Source of the DNA: Bacillota bacterium
Lineage (GTDB): Bacteria > Bacillota > Clostridia > Lachnospirales > Lachnospiraceae
Direction: 5' to 3'
Length of the DNA: 5,859 nt
NCBI GenBank assembly: GCA_009177215.1
Contig: WFLY01000212.1
Span: forward strand, 1,949-7,807
Part shown: in pieces, positions 1-5,859 of the stretch
Position numbering within the stretch: position 1 is the first letter of the stretch
Layout: every line of letters starts with the position of its first letter
Program-made: the position numbers and the translations under genes
The notes under the pieces: generated by a model
Seen by the model: the letters and a program-made list of their open reading frames with translations, nothing else
What the model was told of the DNA's origin: nothing
Databases searched by the model: none

Positions 1-321
1 CAGATTTTCGTTTTCATCCAACAGACGTTCCATTTCCCTTTGATATAACTCTACCTGTTTCTCCAGGCTTTTATCTCGCACCTCTCTCTTGATCCGGGCA
101 AGTGTTCCTTGATCCTGTTTTTCTTTCTCTTCATTTAATATGTTTCTCACTTGCTCATTCTTATAAAAGAATCCTTTCGACAATCCTGTATTTCTGGAAA
201 GATCGGATACTGATATTAGATTTCCCTCTGACACAGTCCTGTGAATCTCAGCAATAGCAAGTTGTATCTTTTTCTCACTTTCCTGCTGGTTCGCTTCTTT
301 CATTTTATCGTACTTTGCCAT
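1..321 (-). CDS. DUF6262 family (TnpC-like) protein, 3' partial
   Basis: From ATG 321 the frame gives 107 codons starting MAKYDKMKEANQQESEKKIQ and runs off the left edge. Residues about 35-60 (ISVSDLSRNTGLSKGFFYKN) look like a helix-turn-helix. The rest is strongly charged and probably coiled coil (EKQVELYQREMERLLDENEN). DUF6262 proteins are small companions of the TnpA/TnpB recombinases in Tn554-like elements, where TnpC influences transposition efficiency and orientation. The start is supported by a GGAGGG Shine-Dalgarno nine bases upstream. This ATG is in the same frame as the recombinase with no stop between, so the protein may be made separately by internal initiation, as a C-terminal fusion, or both. 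The family call is from recognition; the 3' end is outside the window. Confidence 0.75.
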   Translation of the reverse strand, partial: MAKYDKMKEANQQESEKKIQLAIAEIHRTVSEGNLISVSDLSRNTGLSKGFFYKNEQVRNILNEEKEKQDQGTLARIKREVRDKSLEKQVELYQREMERLLDENENL

Positions 322-1659
322 CAACAGCTTCCCTCCAAGACCATTTTCTTCCTGCTGAAAGAACTCGGCTGACTTGCTAGCCACTTCCTCGTCAACCCAT
401 CCAATATATTTCTTTACTGTTTCATCCGTAGAATAGCCCATGTACTCCCTAATTGCTTGAATCGAAGTGCCATTTCGATAAAATGCTTTACATAATTCTT
501 TTTGATATCCATTTCCTTTAAAGACATATTCACCCTCCAATATGCCGGCTTTCATACATTGTTTCGTAATTACCTCTTCAAAACTCCTTGCTGTGTATTT
601 CTTATCCCTGTTTAGAAAAAGCAGTTCCTCTATGTCTATATGATTCTTTTCTGAATACTTCAAAACAAGCAAGTTTAAAATATCCGGTATAGGAACACTT
701 CTGTTTGTCCCCGGTACCCTCATCCAGCTATCTTCATTCTCATAATAAAAATCTGCATTTTTCAGCAAGAACAACTTTCCTTTATCAATGCCTGTATACA
801 ATAGAAGCAGACTCATAATACGCAGCTGTTCAGGGAATTCTGAAAGATGGAGCATAAGTAAATCCAGTTTCTGATCCAAATCCCTGATCTCATGATCTTT
901 AGGATAACTTTTCTTTCTATAAAAGAAAACAGGCACCTTGAAATAATCTATATGCTCCGTCACCTGTAGATATTGGAGAAATGTTATGACTTCCCGTATC
1001 TTATTATTGTAGCTTTGAGGACTAATCCTCTGTGTGCTCAGTTTTTCGAAATATTCTTTTACTAAATTAATATTTATCCTTGTTATTGCTTTTCCCTGCT
1101 CCTCTAAATATTTAAGAAATTCTTTTATATAGGTTTGTTTTATGCGTATTGTACCCAAATTCAGATTCGTAACCGTAAAAAGATATTTCAAATACTCCTG
1201 AAGCATCTTTCGATTATCTTCCAGTTGAATATCTAAAAAGGAGAAACTTTCTATTGTGCTGCTAAGACTGTATCTTTCAGGAGCGATATTTAATTTCTCC
1301 ACATACCAGACATTAGCTTCCCAGTAAATCCCTTTCGTTTCCAGAAATAATGTTTTTCTACAGAATTCAATAAAATTTGTGACGCTTACATCAGATTCTC
1401 CTATCCGCTTTCTTAACATCAAGGCAAATTCCTCTTCTTGAGCTGCCTCCATTTTTAGAATATCATTAAATCCTGAATTCTCTGCGTAACAAAGCAGGTA
1501 CTTTAACAGAAGCAAGTACCTGTTTCGTCTTTCTTCTTTGTTTTTAACCGATTTTACAATATAGTTTGAAAGCAACTCTATTTGCAATTTCACAGTTTGT
1601 ACTATTTCTCTTCCAAAATCCCAATGTAGGATTTCTGCCTCTGCATCTTTACCGTTCAA
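1..1659 (-). CDS. Tn554 TnpB-like tyrosine recombinase, catalytically degenerate, in frame with DUF6262
   Basis: The minus frame is open from 1692 to the left edge with no stop. Residues are numbered from a TTG at 1659; GTG 1593 is another possible start, and the first in-frame ATG is only at 1452. Residues 1 to about 446 resemble TnpB-type tyrosine recombinases of Tn554-like elements: a helical N-terminal part (FCRKTLFLETKGIYW), a core-binding region (about 130-240) and a C-terminal catalytic fold (about 270-430). The fold is recognisable from LLLLYTGIDKGKL, VPGTNRSVPIP, FKGNGYQKELCKAFYRNG and IREYMGYS followed by KKYIGW. The presumed nucleophile Tyr418 is kept. The box I Arg is Asp292, the His-x-x-Arg pair is Asn383 and Gln386, and the LGH His is Tyr409. 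Cleavage by this protein alone is therefore unlikely; an accessory role or decay are both possible. No TnpA gene lies upstream, and the N-terminus looks shorter than Tn554 TnpB (about 630 aa). Family assignment is from memory of motifs. Confidence 0.7.
   Translation of the reverse strand, partial: MNGKDAEAEILHWDFGREIVQTVKLQIELLSNYIVKSVKNKEERRNRYLLLLKYLLCYAENSGFNDILKMEAAQEEEFALMLRKRIGESDVSVTNFIEFCRKTLFLETKGIYWEANVWYVEKLNIAPERYSLSSTIESFSFLDIQLEDNRKMLQEYLKYLFTVTNLNLGTIRIKQTYIKEFLKYLEEQGKAITRININLVKEYFEKLSTQRISPQSYNNKIREVITFLQYLQVTEHIDYFKVPVFFYRKKSYPKDHEIRDLDQKLDLLMLHLSEFPEQLRIMSLLLLYTGIDKGKLFLLKNADFYYENEDSWMRVPGTNRSVPIPDILNLLVLKYSEKNHIDIEELLFLNRDKKYTARSFEEVITKQCMKAGILEGEYVFKGNGYQKELCKAFYRNGTSIQAIREYMGYSTDETVKKYIGWVDEEVASKSAEFFQQEENGLGGKLLMAKYDKMKEANQQESEKKIQLAIAEIHRTVSEGNLISVSDLSRNTGLSKGFFYKNEQVRNILNEEKEKQDQGTLARIKREVRDKSLEKQVELYQREMERLLDENENL
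331..336 (-). promoter_or_regulatory. Shine-Dalgarno for internal DUF6262 start
   Basis: GGAGGG lies nine bases before ATG 321. It sits inside the recombinase reading frame (codons for Gly-Gly) and supports independent translation of the DUF6262 protein even though no stop codon separates the two. Confidence 0.6.
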
Positions 1660-1889
1660 CCCGTTTCCCCATTTTCCGTCCGTTAATGCACTCTATCATA
1701 TCTTTATCAACCACTGCTTAAATACGGCGCTTTATTGTTCTCTTTAAACATTCTATCTTCTCTGCAATCTCCTCCTGTGTTGTATAAATACTTTTTTCAA
1801 TCACTAACCGCTTTTTCTTCTAAAGTGCCATTTAAAGTTCCACCTGGCACCTCAAGCAGTGTATTAAAGATTAGCTTCACATCATATTC
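1649..1889 (-). pseudogene. C-terminal winged-helix remnant of an AlbA_2/Schlafen-type ATP-binding protein
   Basis: Two adjoining minus frames join into one recognisable protein end. The first (1889-1797) gives LLEVPGGTLNGTLEEKAVSD and then TGA. One base out of phase, from 1801, come IEKSIYTTQEEIAEKIECLK and RTIKRRI, then an in-frame TAA (1720-1718), then AVVDKDMIECINGRKMGKRV up to a final TAA at 1651-1649. The GTLNGTL linker followed by a TQEEIAEK...RTIKRRI helix-turn-helix and a wing is typical of the C-terminus of AlbA_2-domain ATP-binding transcriptional-regulator-like proteins. One missing base near 1800 and a Lys-to-stop change explain both breaks. Only about 80 codons remain of a family usually 400-500 aa long. 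It starts just after the nuclease stop and its end overlaps the start of the recombinase frame. It may be the other end of the remnant at 2942-3055. Confidence 0.62.
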
Positions 1890-1903
1890 TTAAACATCAG
1901 CAC

Positions 1904-2899
1904 TTATTCATCTTCCTCTAATAAAGGAAAATTAATCAATTCCTGCAATTTCTTCTGCAGTATGTTCTTATCCGGCAGTTGAAGTTGATACTCTGCAACC
2001 ATCATTGGAGACAATGTTCTGCTCATAGCATACTCGACCACTTCATCATCTTTAGATGCACATAATATCATTCCAACACTTGGATTCTCATTTTCCTTTT
2101 TCTTCTGACGATCAAGAGCTTCCAGATAGAAATCCATTTTCGATATATATTCCGGCTTAAATTTCCCAATTTTCAGTTCAAACGCCACGAGACACTGCAA
2201 TCCCCGATGAAAGAAAAGCAGATCAATCTTATAATCTTCACCGCCAACCTGGACTCTGAATTCCTCATCAATGAACGTAAAATCCTTACCAACCTCCAGA
2301 ATAAATTCCTTCATATTTTTAATCAGGCCTTTTCTTAAATCAGGTTCCTTGAAATTGGATGGTAAATCCAGAAATTCTATCACATATGAATCTAGGAATG
2401 GATTTTCTTTCAAGCCTTTTATCGGCTCAGGTAACAATTTTTCCTTGGACAACATATACCGTTCATAATATCCACTGTCAATCTGGCGGGAAAGTTCCCG
2501 TGCCGAGTAATTTTCTTTTACGCAAAGAGTCATATAGAAATGACGCTCTTCGGATGTTTTTGCTTTTGAAATTATAGCCAGATGATTTGACCAACTTATT
2601 TGTGACAACAGTGTTGTCACAAATTCATCATCTACATAAGTTTCATAAAATTTCTTCATACGATATAGGCCACGCCTATTAAATCCCTTAATCCCAGGAA
2701 ATGCATTTTGAATCTCTTCTGCAACTGTATCTATATAGGCATCTCCAAATGATACTTTAGTGAATTCTGTGCTCAGATATTCTCCCACTTTCCAATACAT
2801 CCGAATCAACTCTTCATTAACCTTTTTCAGAGCATTCTGCCTTGATTGGCTAATAATCTGAATAAGATTGCCCGCTGCTGAGATTTCATTTTTCACCAA
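1904..2899 (-). CDS. DUF1016/YhcG-family PDDEXK nuclease
   Basis: The frame encodes 331 residues from TTG 2899, or 330 from GTG 2896. There is no in-frame ATG near the start, and GTG sits at the better distance (nine bases) from AGGTGG. The N-terminal DUF1016_N helical/winged domain covers about 10-150, with GFNRRGLYRMKKFYETY at 72-88 and LLSQISWSNHLAIIS at 97-111. The C-terminal PDDEXK nuclease domain covers about 170-315. Its active-site residues are visible: Asp226 in YKIDLLFF, then Glu241 and Lys243 in FELK. The Gln often found in the following GQMNFYL motif is Lys here (SKMDFYLEALD). Length is normal and the frame intact, so the protein is probably active. Family members are often found near restriction systems and in defence islands; their substrate is not settled. 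The gene lies between two fragments of a broken AlbA_2-type gene and is preceded by a palindrome that recurs inside it, which suggests a common binding protein or autoregulation (inference). Confidence 0.88.
   Translation of the reverse strand: MVKNEISAAGNLIQIISQSRQNALKKVNEELIRMYWKVGEYLSTEFTKVSFGDAYIDTVAEEIQNAFPGIKGFNRRGLYRMKKFYETYVDDEFVTTLLSQISWSNHLAIISKAKTSEERHFYMTLCVKENYSARELSRQIDSGYYERYMLSKEKLLPEPIKGLKENPFLDSYVIEFLDLPSNFKEPDLRKGLIKNMKEFILEVGKDFTFIDEEFRVQVGGEDYKIDLLFFHRGLQCLVAFELKIGKFKPEYISKMDFYLEALDRQKKKENENPSVGMILCASKDDEVVEYAMSRTLSPMMVAEYQLQLPDKNILQKKLQELINFPLLEEDE
2598..2624. repeat. Perfect 27-bp palindrome inside the nuclease gene
   Basis: Two 13-base arms (ATTTGTGACAACA and its exact complement) flank a single central base at 2611. 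The palindrome covers codons for part of the FVTTLLSQIS stretch of the nuclease. The odd-length centre suits a dimeric DNA-binding protein better than an RNA hairpin, but this is inference. It matches the imperfect palindrome at 2919-2941. Confidence 0.8.
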
Positions 2900-2905
2900 A
2901 ATCTA

Positions 2906-2911
2906 CCACCT
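2906..2911 (-). promoter_or_regulatory. Ribosome binding site of the nuclease gene
   Basis: AGGTGG is nine bases before GTG 2896 and six before TTG 2899. It supports a non-ATG start in this place, with GTG slightly preferred by spacing. Confidence 0.5.
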
Positions 2912-2918
2912 TTCAAAC

Positions 2919-2941
2919 TTGTGTCAACACTGTTGTCACAA
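2919..2941. repeat. Near-perfect palindrome upstream of the nuclease gene (putative operator)
   Basis: Eleven-base arms TTGTGTCAACA and TGTTGTCACAA flank a central base at 2930, with one mismatched pair (2924/2936). On the minus strand it reads ATTTGTGACAACA followed by a near copy of the internal palindrome at 2598-2624. It lies about 20 bases before the start codon, where an operator or leader element would be expected. It also sits at the border where AlbA_2 remnant sequence stops, so it could instead mark a recombination junction. Confidence 0.6.
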
Positions 2942-3055
2942 ATCAATGTGTTTCATATCTACCTTGCCACCCTGAGCATTTGCAAAACCCCAAATTCATT
3001 TTAAATACTCATTACACCGAGATTCTTTCCATTCTGTGTTTTGGTTCTTTGCCAT
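2942..3055 (-). pseudogene. N-terminal remnant of an AlbA_2/Schlafen-type ATP-binding protein
   Basis: From ATG 3055 the frame reads MAKNQNTEWKESRCNEYLK, then TGA (2998-2996), then IWGFANAQGGKVDM in the same frame. AlbA_2-type proteins begin almost this way, with a conserved Trp between the Lys and Ile and then GFANAQGG, so TGA is a TGG-to-TGA nonsense change. Similarity fades after the GGK, at about 2960-2942, directly before the palindrome and the nuclease gene. The remainder of the domain is absent. The downstream C-terminal fragment at 1649-1889 is the right kind of sequence to be the other end of this gene. The exact right-to-left breakpoint is uncertain. Confidence 0.65.
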
Positions 3056-3132
3056 GCATTTTTCTTCCACGTCAATCCGAAAATCTTAATGCTTTGACAC
3101 TTTGCATTTGTTTTTTCATTTCTATGGCTTTA
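3056..3132 (-). other. Short gap between STAND gene and AlbA_2 remnant
   Basis: These 77 bases hold the presumed leader of the former AlbA_2 gene, including a weak GGAAG eight bases before ATG 3055. I see no convincing terminator or promoter. A 15-codon ATG frame (3119-3072) is present but has no features to support it. Confidence 0.35.
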
Positions 3133-5859
3133 CTAGCCTTGAAGTCTACGGATTTCCCCTGTTATGCCGTCTCCTTCATAAATGAATACAGCCTCCCAAT
3201 CACTCCACTTTGTAATGGAATAATCTCCAGCATGAATTTCTTTTTCGGCATCTACCAACCAAACAAGCTTCATCCCGGTCTTACCAAGGAAAGTATCCAA
3301 GATATCTTTCCGAACAACAACACTGTTAATTTTTTGAGTTAAATCCGTATCAAAAGCAGCCAGCATTCCATTAGAATCATAATAAAACCCATCTGCCTGT
3401 TGTTGTCTCAAATTCATCATTTCAATGAGCTTGGCACACGGCAGACTTCGAGAAATTGCAGTTTCTTTTGTTGCATCATATTCTTCTTCCCATAACAAAT
3501 CTGTTGTTGCATGAAGAATCTTACCAATTTCCTTCTCAATTTCTCGTTTTCTTATTTTCTCTTTGAATTGAATCTCTGGAATTTCAAAGTCCTCGTCCTC
3601 ATCATCCACAAACTCCTCCTCTTCATGCTCCTTGTCTTCAGCCAAGCCACGGTATTTAAGCAATAATGCCTCTATCGAAGAAAGATTCGGAACTTGTACT
3701 GTCTCCGTAACTGTTTCATACTCACCGGTTTTAATTTGCACGTCCACCCAAGCATATGCATTCAACTCTCGGCAACTCGGTGACCAAGGATATTCCCTGT
3801 TAAAAACAGAATATGTCTCATGGTGGGATGCTGTATTGTGTGTAATAACAGATTGCCCATTTCCAGCACATCGGAAGAGCTCGTCTGCCTGTTCCGGACT
3901 GACGAAATAAGCATATAACCAGCTCCATACCAGCAATTTTTCTGTATCCAGGTCTTTATGTCCCGTATCACAATACTTCGTCAAGCATATCCACTTTGTT
4001 CCATTATGATCGGTCAAAATCAATGTATCCTTCAATTCATCGAAAAAGATACCCTTTGTCTCAAGCCAAACCTCCTGTGCATCCGCCGTAGAAATATCAA
4101 CAGTTTTATTTTCTTCTTTTCCCTTATCTGAGATTTCATCCAGTACGTCAAATTTCGGTGCAACATCACAAAACATAAAGTTTTGATTCAGAGTCGGATC
4201 AAAGTCTCTAACATAAGGCTCCCATGCCCCTTCAAATTGAACATCCTCTTTCTCCGGATAATTCCAACGATCAACCATCTGGCAGTGATCAGAAATACGG
4301 GCTAATATGTTGTACATCGTAATCCATTGATACTTTTTTCCAATTCTTTCAATCTTTATAGTCTGGTTCCTTCCATAGCTGCTGCAATGCCGATCATGCT
4401 CTCCGAAATATTCTTCGGAAAAACCAAGTTCCGTCTGGATATAGTAGACAGCGTAATTAAACATCTTCATGTCATCCACATCAAAACTATGAAGAGCACT
4501 CTGGAAAACATAACGACCAAAATCCCCATACATTCCCATACCTTCAAAACCCATAGAATGTATCAACCAAAACATCGCTCCATCGTACTTTTTCTCCAGA
4601 TAACATTGATCTTCTATTTCTGGAATAGGATCGGAATTATACGGAGGCACAATTTTCTCTCGATCTATCATACCAGTATATTCCGGATTCTCATAAAGGA
4701 ATCGTTCAATAATCAGCCGCGCATAGTCTCTTAGCAGTATATCGGGATATACTTTCTCTTGATCAAACACTGTATGATAAACATACTCTGCTAATGTCTG
4801 AAAGCCCTTTCCATCCATGCGCTTACAGCAGGCGCCAAACACAATTCCATATAGGCGTTGAATTATATAAGGGTCATTTACATCCTTAAATTTCTCAAGA
4901 ATAATCTGACACAGTCGAAAATGCTCCTTAAAAATTTCTATCATTGCTTTTGAGACATAATCCCTCAGCCATCGATTGGACGAAGATAAAACCCATCCAA
5001 ATAGAGTCAAGAGCAGTTCCATCTGCTTTTCATTTGTTATTTCGAGTTTTTCTCCTTTGTTATACATCTGAATAAGCTGTACTATTCTATCATAATCATC
5101 CTTTGTCAGTTTGTTTATATAAATTGTCCAGATGTAATCTCTCCTATTTAGCTTGTAACTTAAGAGAAAGTGATGAAGAAAATCCGCATTAAATGGATGC
5201 GAAACCTTCACACTATTTCCAATCAGCATCGACCATAAGTCTTCTGGGCTGCAGGGGTATTTTTTCAACAAGTCTTCAAAATGGTTCGCTGGAATATACT
5301 GAATATCTCGCCATTGAAAAGAATTGATATACCTTGAGAAAACCTGCCATTTATCATCGGAGTTTTCCAGATCATCGATTATATCAATACACTCTTCACC
5401 ATATTTTGTTGCATATAATGTACAAACGTTTACGAACAAATCCATGTTCCAGGGATTACCCATCGTCCCATTCTTTATTCCCAGAATTTTCTCGGATAGA
5501 TATATACAAACTTCATCTTTTGATTGGATTTTTTTCATAATTGCTTTTGCACAGTAGTAGTCATTCATCTGATCAAAAGCAAAATAAAGTTTTTCCATTT
5601 CTTCAAAAATGGAATCATGAAGAATATGTTCTCTTACAAGATGACGTACAAAAGGTACTGCATTCAGTCCATATACTGTCCAAAAATTCAGCTGTGCCAA
5701 ATCCTTTTGAGAAATAGACCTCTCATCATGTGATACCAACCATTCCGCAATTTCCGTAATAAGGGGACTCAGAATATCATCATCCTCTGTATACCCCTTT
5801 TGCCTCAATTCCGCTCTGAGGGCCCGGGAAATATTGCCATTGGCGTATTCAATCACTCG
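3133..5859 (-). CDS. STAND (NACHT/Avs-like) NTPase, C-terminal part; 5' partial
   Basis: The frame is open through the right edge, where codons Arg-Val(GTG)-Ile read on, so GTG 5856 is probably an internal valine and the ATPase half lies outside. Residues counted from that GTG: about 85-110 hold LYFAFDQMNDYYCAKAIM, like the (V/Y)xFxYExxxDyxxA motif that follows the winged-helix region of NACHT/STAND proteins. About 110-400 is a helical, HEAT/TPR-like region with VNDPYIIQRLYGIVFGA and LLRDYARLIIER. ERIGKKYQWITMYNILARIS is at 503-522 and EGAWEPYVRDFDPTL at 542-556. An acidic linker runs 740-760. The terminal domain (about 770-907) has DGFYYDSNGMLAAFD and TGMKLVWLVDAEKE. I recall these motifs from large Avs-type antiphage sensors, which bind a phage protein and activate an N-terminal effector. 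The effector type, Walker motifs and Avs class cannot be seen here. The stop is TAG at 3135-3133. Confidence 0.6.
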   Translation of the reverse strand, partial: RVIEYANGNISRALRAELRQKGYTEDDDILSPLITEIAEWLVSHDERSISQKDLAQLNFWTVYGLNAVPFVRHLVREHILHDSIFEEMEKLYFAFDQMNDYYCAKAIMKKIQSKDEVCIYLSEKILGIKNGTMGNPWNMDLFVNVCTLYATKYGEECIDIIDDLENSDDKWQVFSRYINSFQWRDIQYIPANHFEDLLKKYPCSPEDLWSMLIGNSVKVSHPFNADFLHHFLLSYKLNRRDYIWTIYINKLTKDDYDRIVQLIQMYNKGEKLEITNEKQMELLLTLFGWVLSSSNRWLRDYVSKAMIEIFKEHFRLCQIILEKFKDVNDPYIIQRLYGIVFGACCKRMDGKGFQTLAEYVYHTVFDQEKVYPDILLRDYARLIIERFLYENPEYTGMIDREKIVPPYNSDPIPEIEDQCYLEKKYDGAMFWLIHSMGFEGMGMYGDFGRYVFQSALHSFDVDDMKMFNYAVYYIQTELGFSEEYFGEHDRHCSSYGRNQTIKIERIGKKYQWITMYNILARISDHCQMVDRWNYPEKEDVQFEGAWEPYVRDFDPTLNQNFMFCDVAPKFDVLDEISDKGKEENKTVDISTADAQEVWLETKGIFFDELKDTLILTDHNGTKWICLTKYCDTGHKDLDTEKLLVWSWLYAYFVSPEQADELFRCAGNGQSVITHNTASHHETYSVFNREYPWSPSCRELNAYAWVDVQIKTGEYETVTETVQVPNLSSIEALLLKYRGLAEDKEHEEEEFVDDEDEDFEIPEIQFKEKIRKREIEKEIGKILHATTDLLWEEEYDATKETAISRSLPCAKLIEMMNLRQQQADGFYYDSNGMLAAFDTDLTQKINSVVVRKDILDTFLGKTGMKLVWLVDAEKEIHAGDYSITKWSDWEAVFIYEGDGITGEIRRLQG

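Larger units (their letters stand above)
1..1692 (-). mobile_element. Partial Tn554-like recombinase module
   Basis: The recombinase plus DUF6262 pair is the TnpB-TnpC order of Tn554-family elements. The module begins abruptly beside the C-terminal end of a broken AlbA_2-type gene, in the direction where TnpA would be expected, so the segment looks like a truncated or rearranged element. No terminal repeats or insertion site were identified. The right limit given here is only where the open frame begins, and the left limit is outside the window. Confidence 0.4.

Noticed and set aside
1825..1850. GTGCCA ... TGGCAC inverted repeat as a terminator after the nuclease gene
   Set aside because: Arms are only six bases with a 14-base loop and no T-run, and it arises from the coding repeat of the GTLNGTL linker in the pseudogene.
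2922..2927. Perfect TTGACA on the minus strand within the leader palindrome, as a possible -35 box for the nuclease
   Set aside because: The -10 position would fall on the ribosome binding site and start codon (TAGATT at 2905-2900), placing the transcript start inside the gene.
2955..2984. TTGCAA with TAGATA 17 bases downstream as a promoter for the nuclease gene
   Set aside because: Only about 4/6 and 3/6 matches to consensus, and the stretch is explained by AlbA_2 coding remnant. Too weak to annotate.
3072..3119. Fifteen-codon minus-strand frame MKKQMQSVKALRFSD
   Set aside because: Too short, no convincing ribosome binding site and no recognisable motif. It lies in the leader of the AlbA_2 remnant.
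2980..3342. Plus-strand open frame of 120 codons with hydrophobic stretches
   Set aside because: It is antisense to the 3' end of the STAND gene and to the AlbA_2 remnant, whose protein motifs are clear. The hydrophobicity is a by-product of the opposite frame.
4327..4734. Plus-strand open frame of 135 codons
   Set aside because: Fully antisense to the well-supported STAND coding region, with no family motif or ribosome binding site noted.
1..5859. CRISPR array, tRNA or rRNA genes
   Set aside because: No regularly spaced direct repeats, cloverleaf or ribosomal RNA-like segments were seen on either strand.

Overview
This is a 5.9 kb AT-rich accessory region. All the genes I can support lie on the minus strand, so transcription runs from right to left. 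Codon use, Shine-Dalgarno sites and the closest remembered protein families suggest a Firmicute, most likely a gut Lachnospiraceae or related Clostridia. This is inferred from sequence style only.

Region by region, in the direction of transcription: (1) 5859-3133 is the C-terminal 908 codons of a large protein whose N-terminus lies beyond the right edge. It looks like the helical/sensor part of a STAND (NACHT/Avs-like) NTPase of the kind used in antiphage defence. (2) 3055 to about 2942 is a broken N-terminus of a Schlafen/AlbA_2-type putative DNA-binding ATPase. It has an in-frame TGA where the family has Trp. (3) 2899-1904 is an intact DUF1016/YhcG-family PDDEXK nuclease, preceded by a near-perfect palindrome (2919-2941) that recurs as a perfect 27-bp palindrome inside the gene (2598-2624). 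(4) 1889-1649 is the broken C-terminal winged-helix end of an AlbA_2-type protein, with one frameshift and one in-frame stop. The nuclease gene therefore appears to sit between the two ends of a destroyed AlbA_2 gene. (5) 1659 to the left edge is one uninterrupted frame. It encodes a Tn554 TnpB-like tyrosine recombinase whose catalytic Arg and His positions are substituted, and it continues without a stop into a DUF6262 (TnpC-like) protein that also has its own good ribosome binding site.

Together this reads as a defence island with mobile-element debris: a probable phage sensor NTPase, a nuclease gene that seems to have replaced the middle of another accessory gene, and a Tn554-like recombinase module abutting the remnant. 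Whether the STAND protein and the nuclease act together cannot be told from the sequence. The gap between them holds the AlbA_2 remnant, so they need not be one operon.
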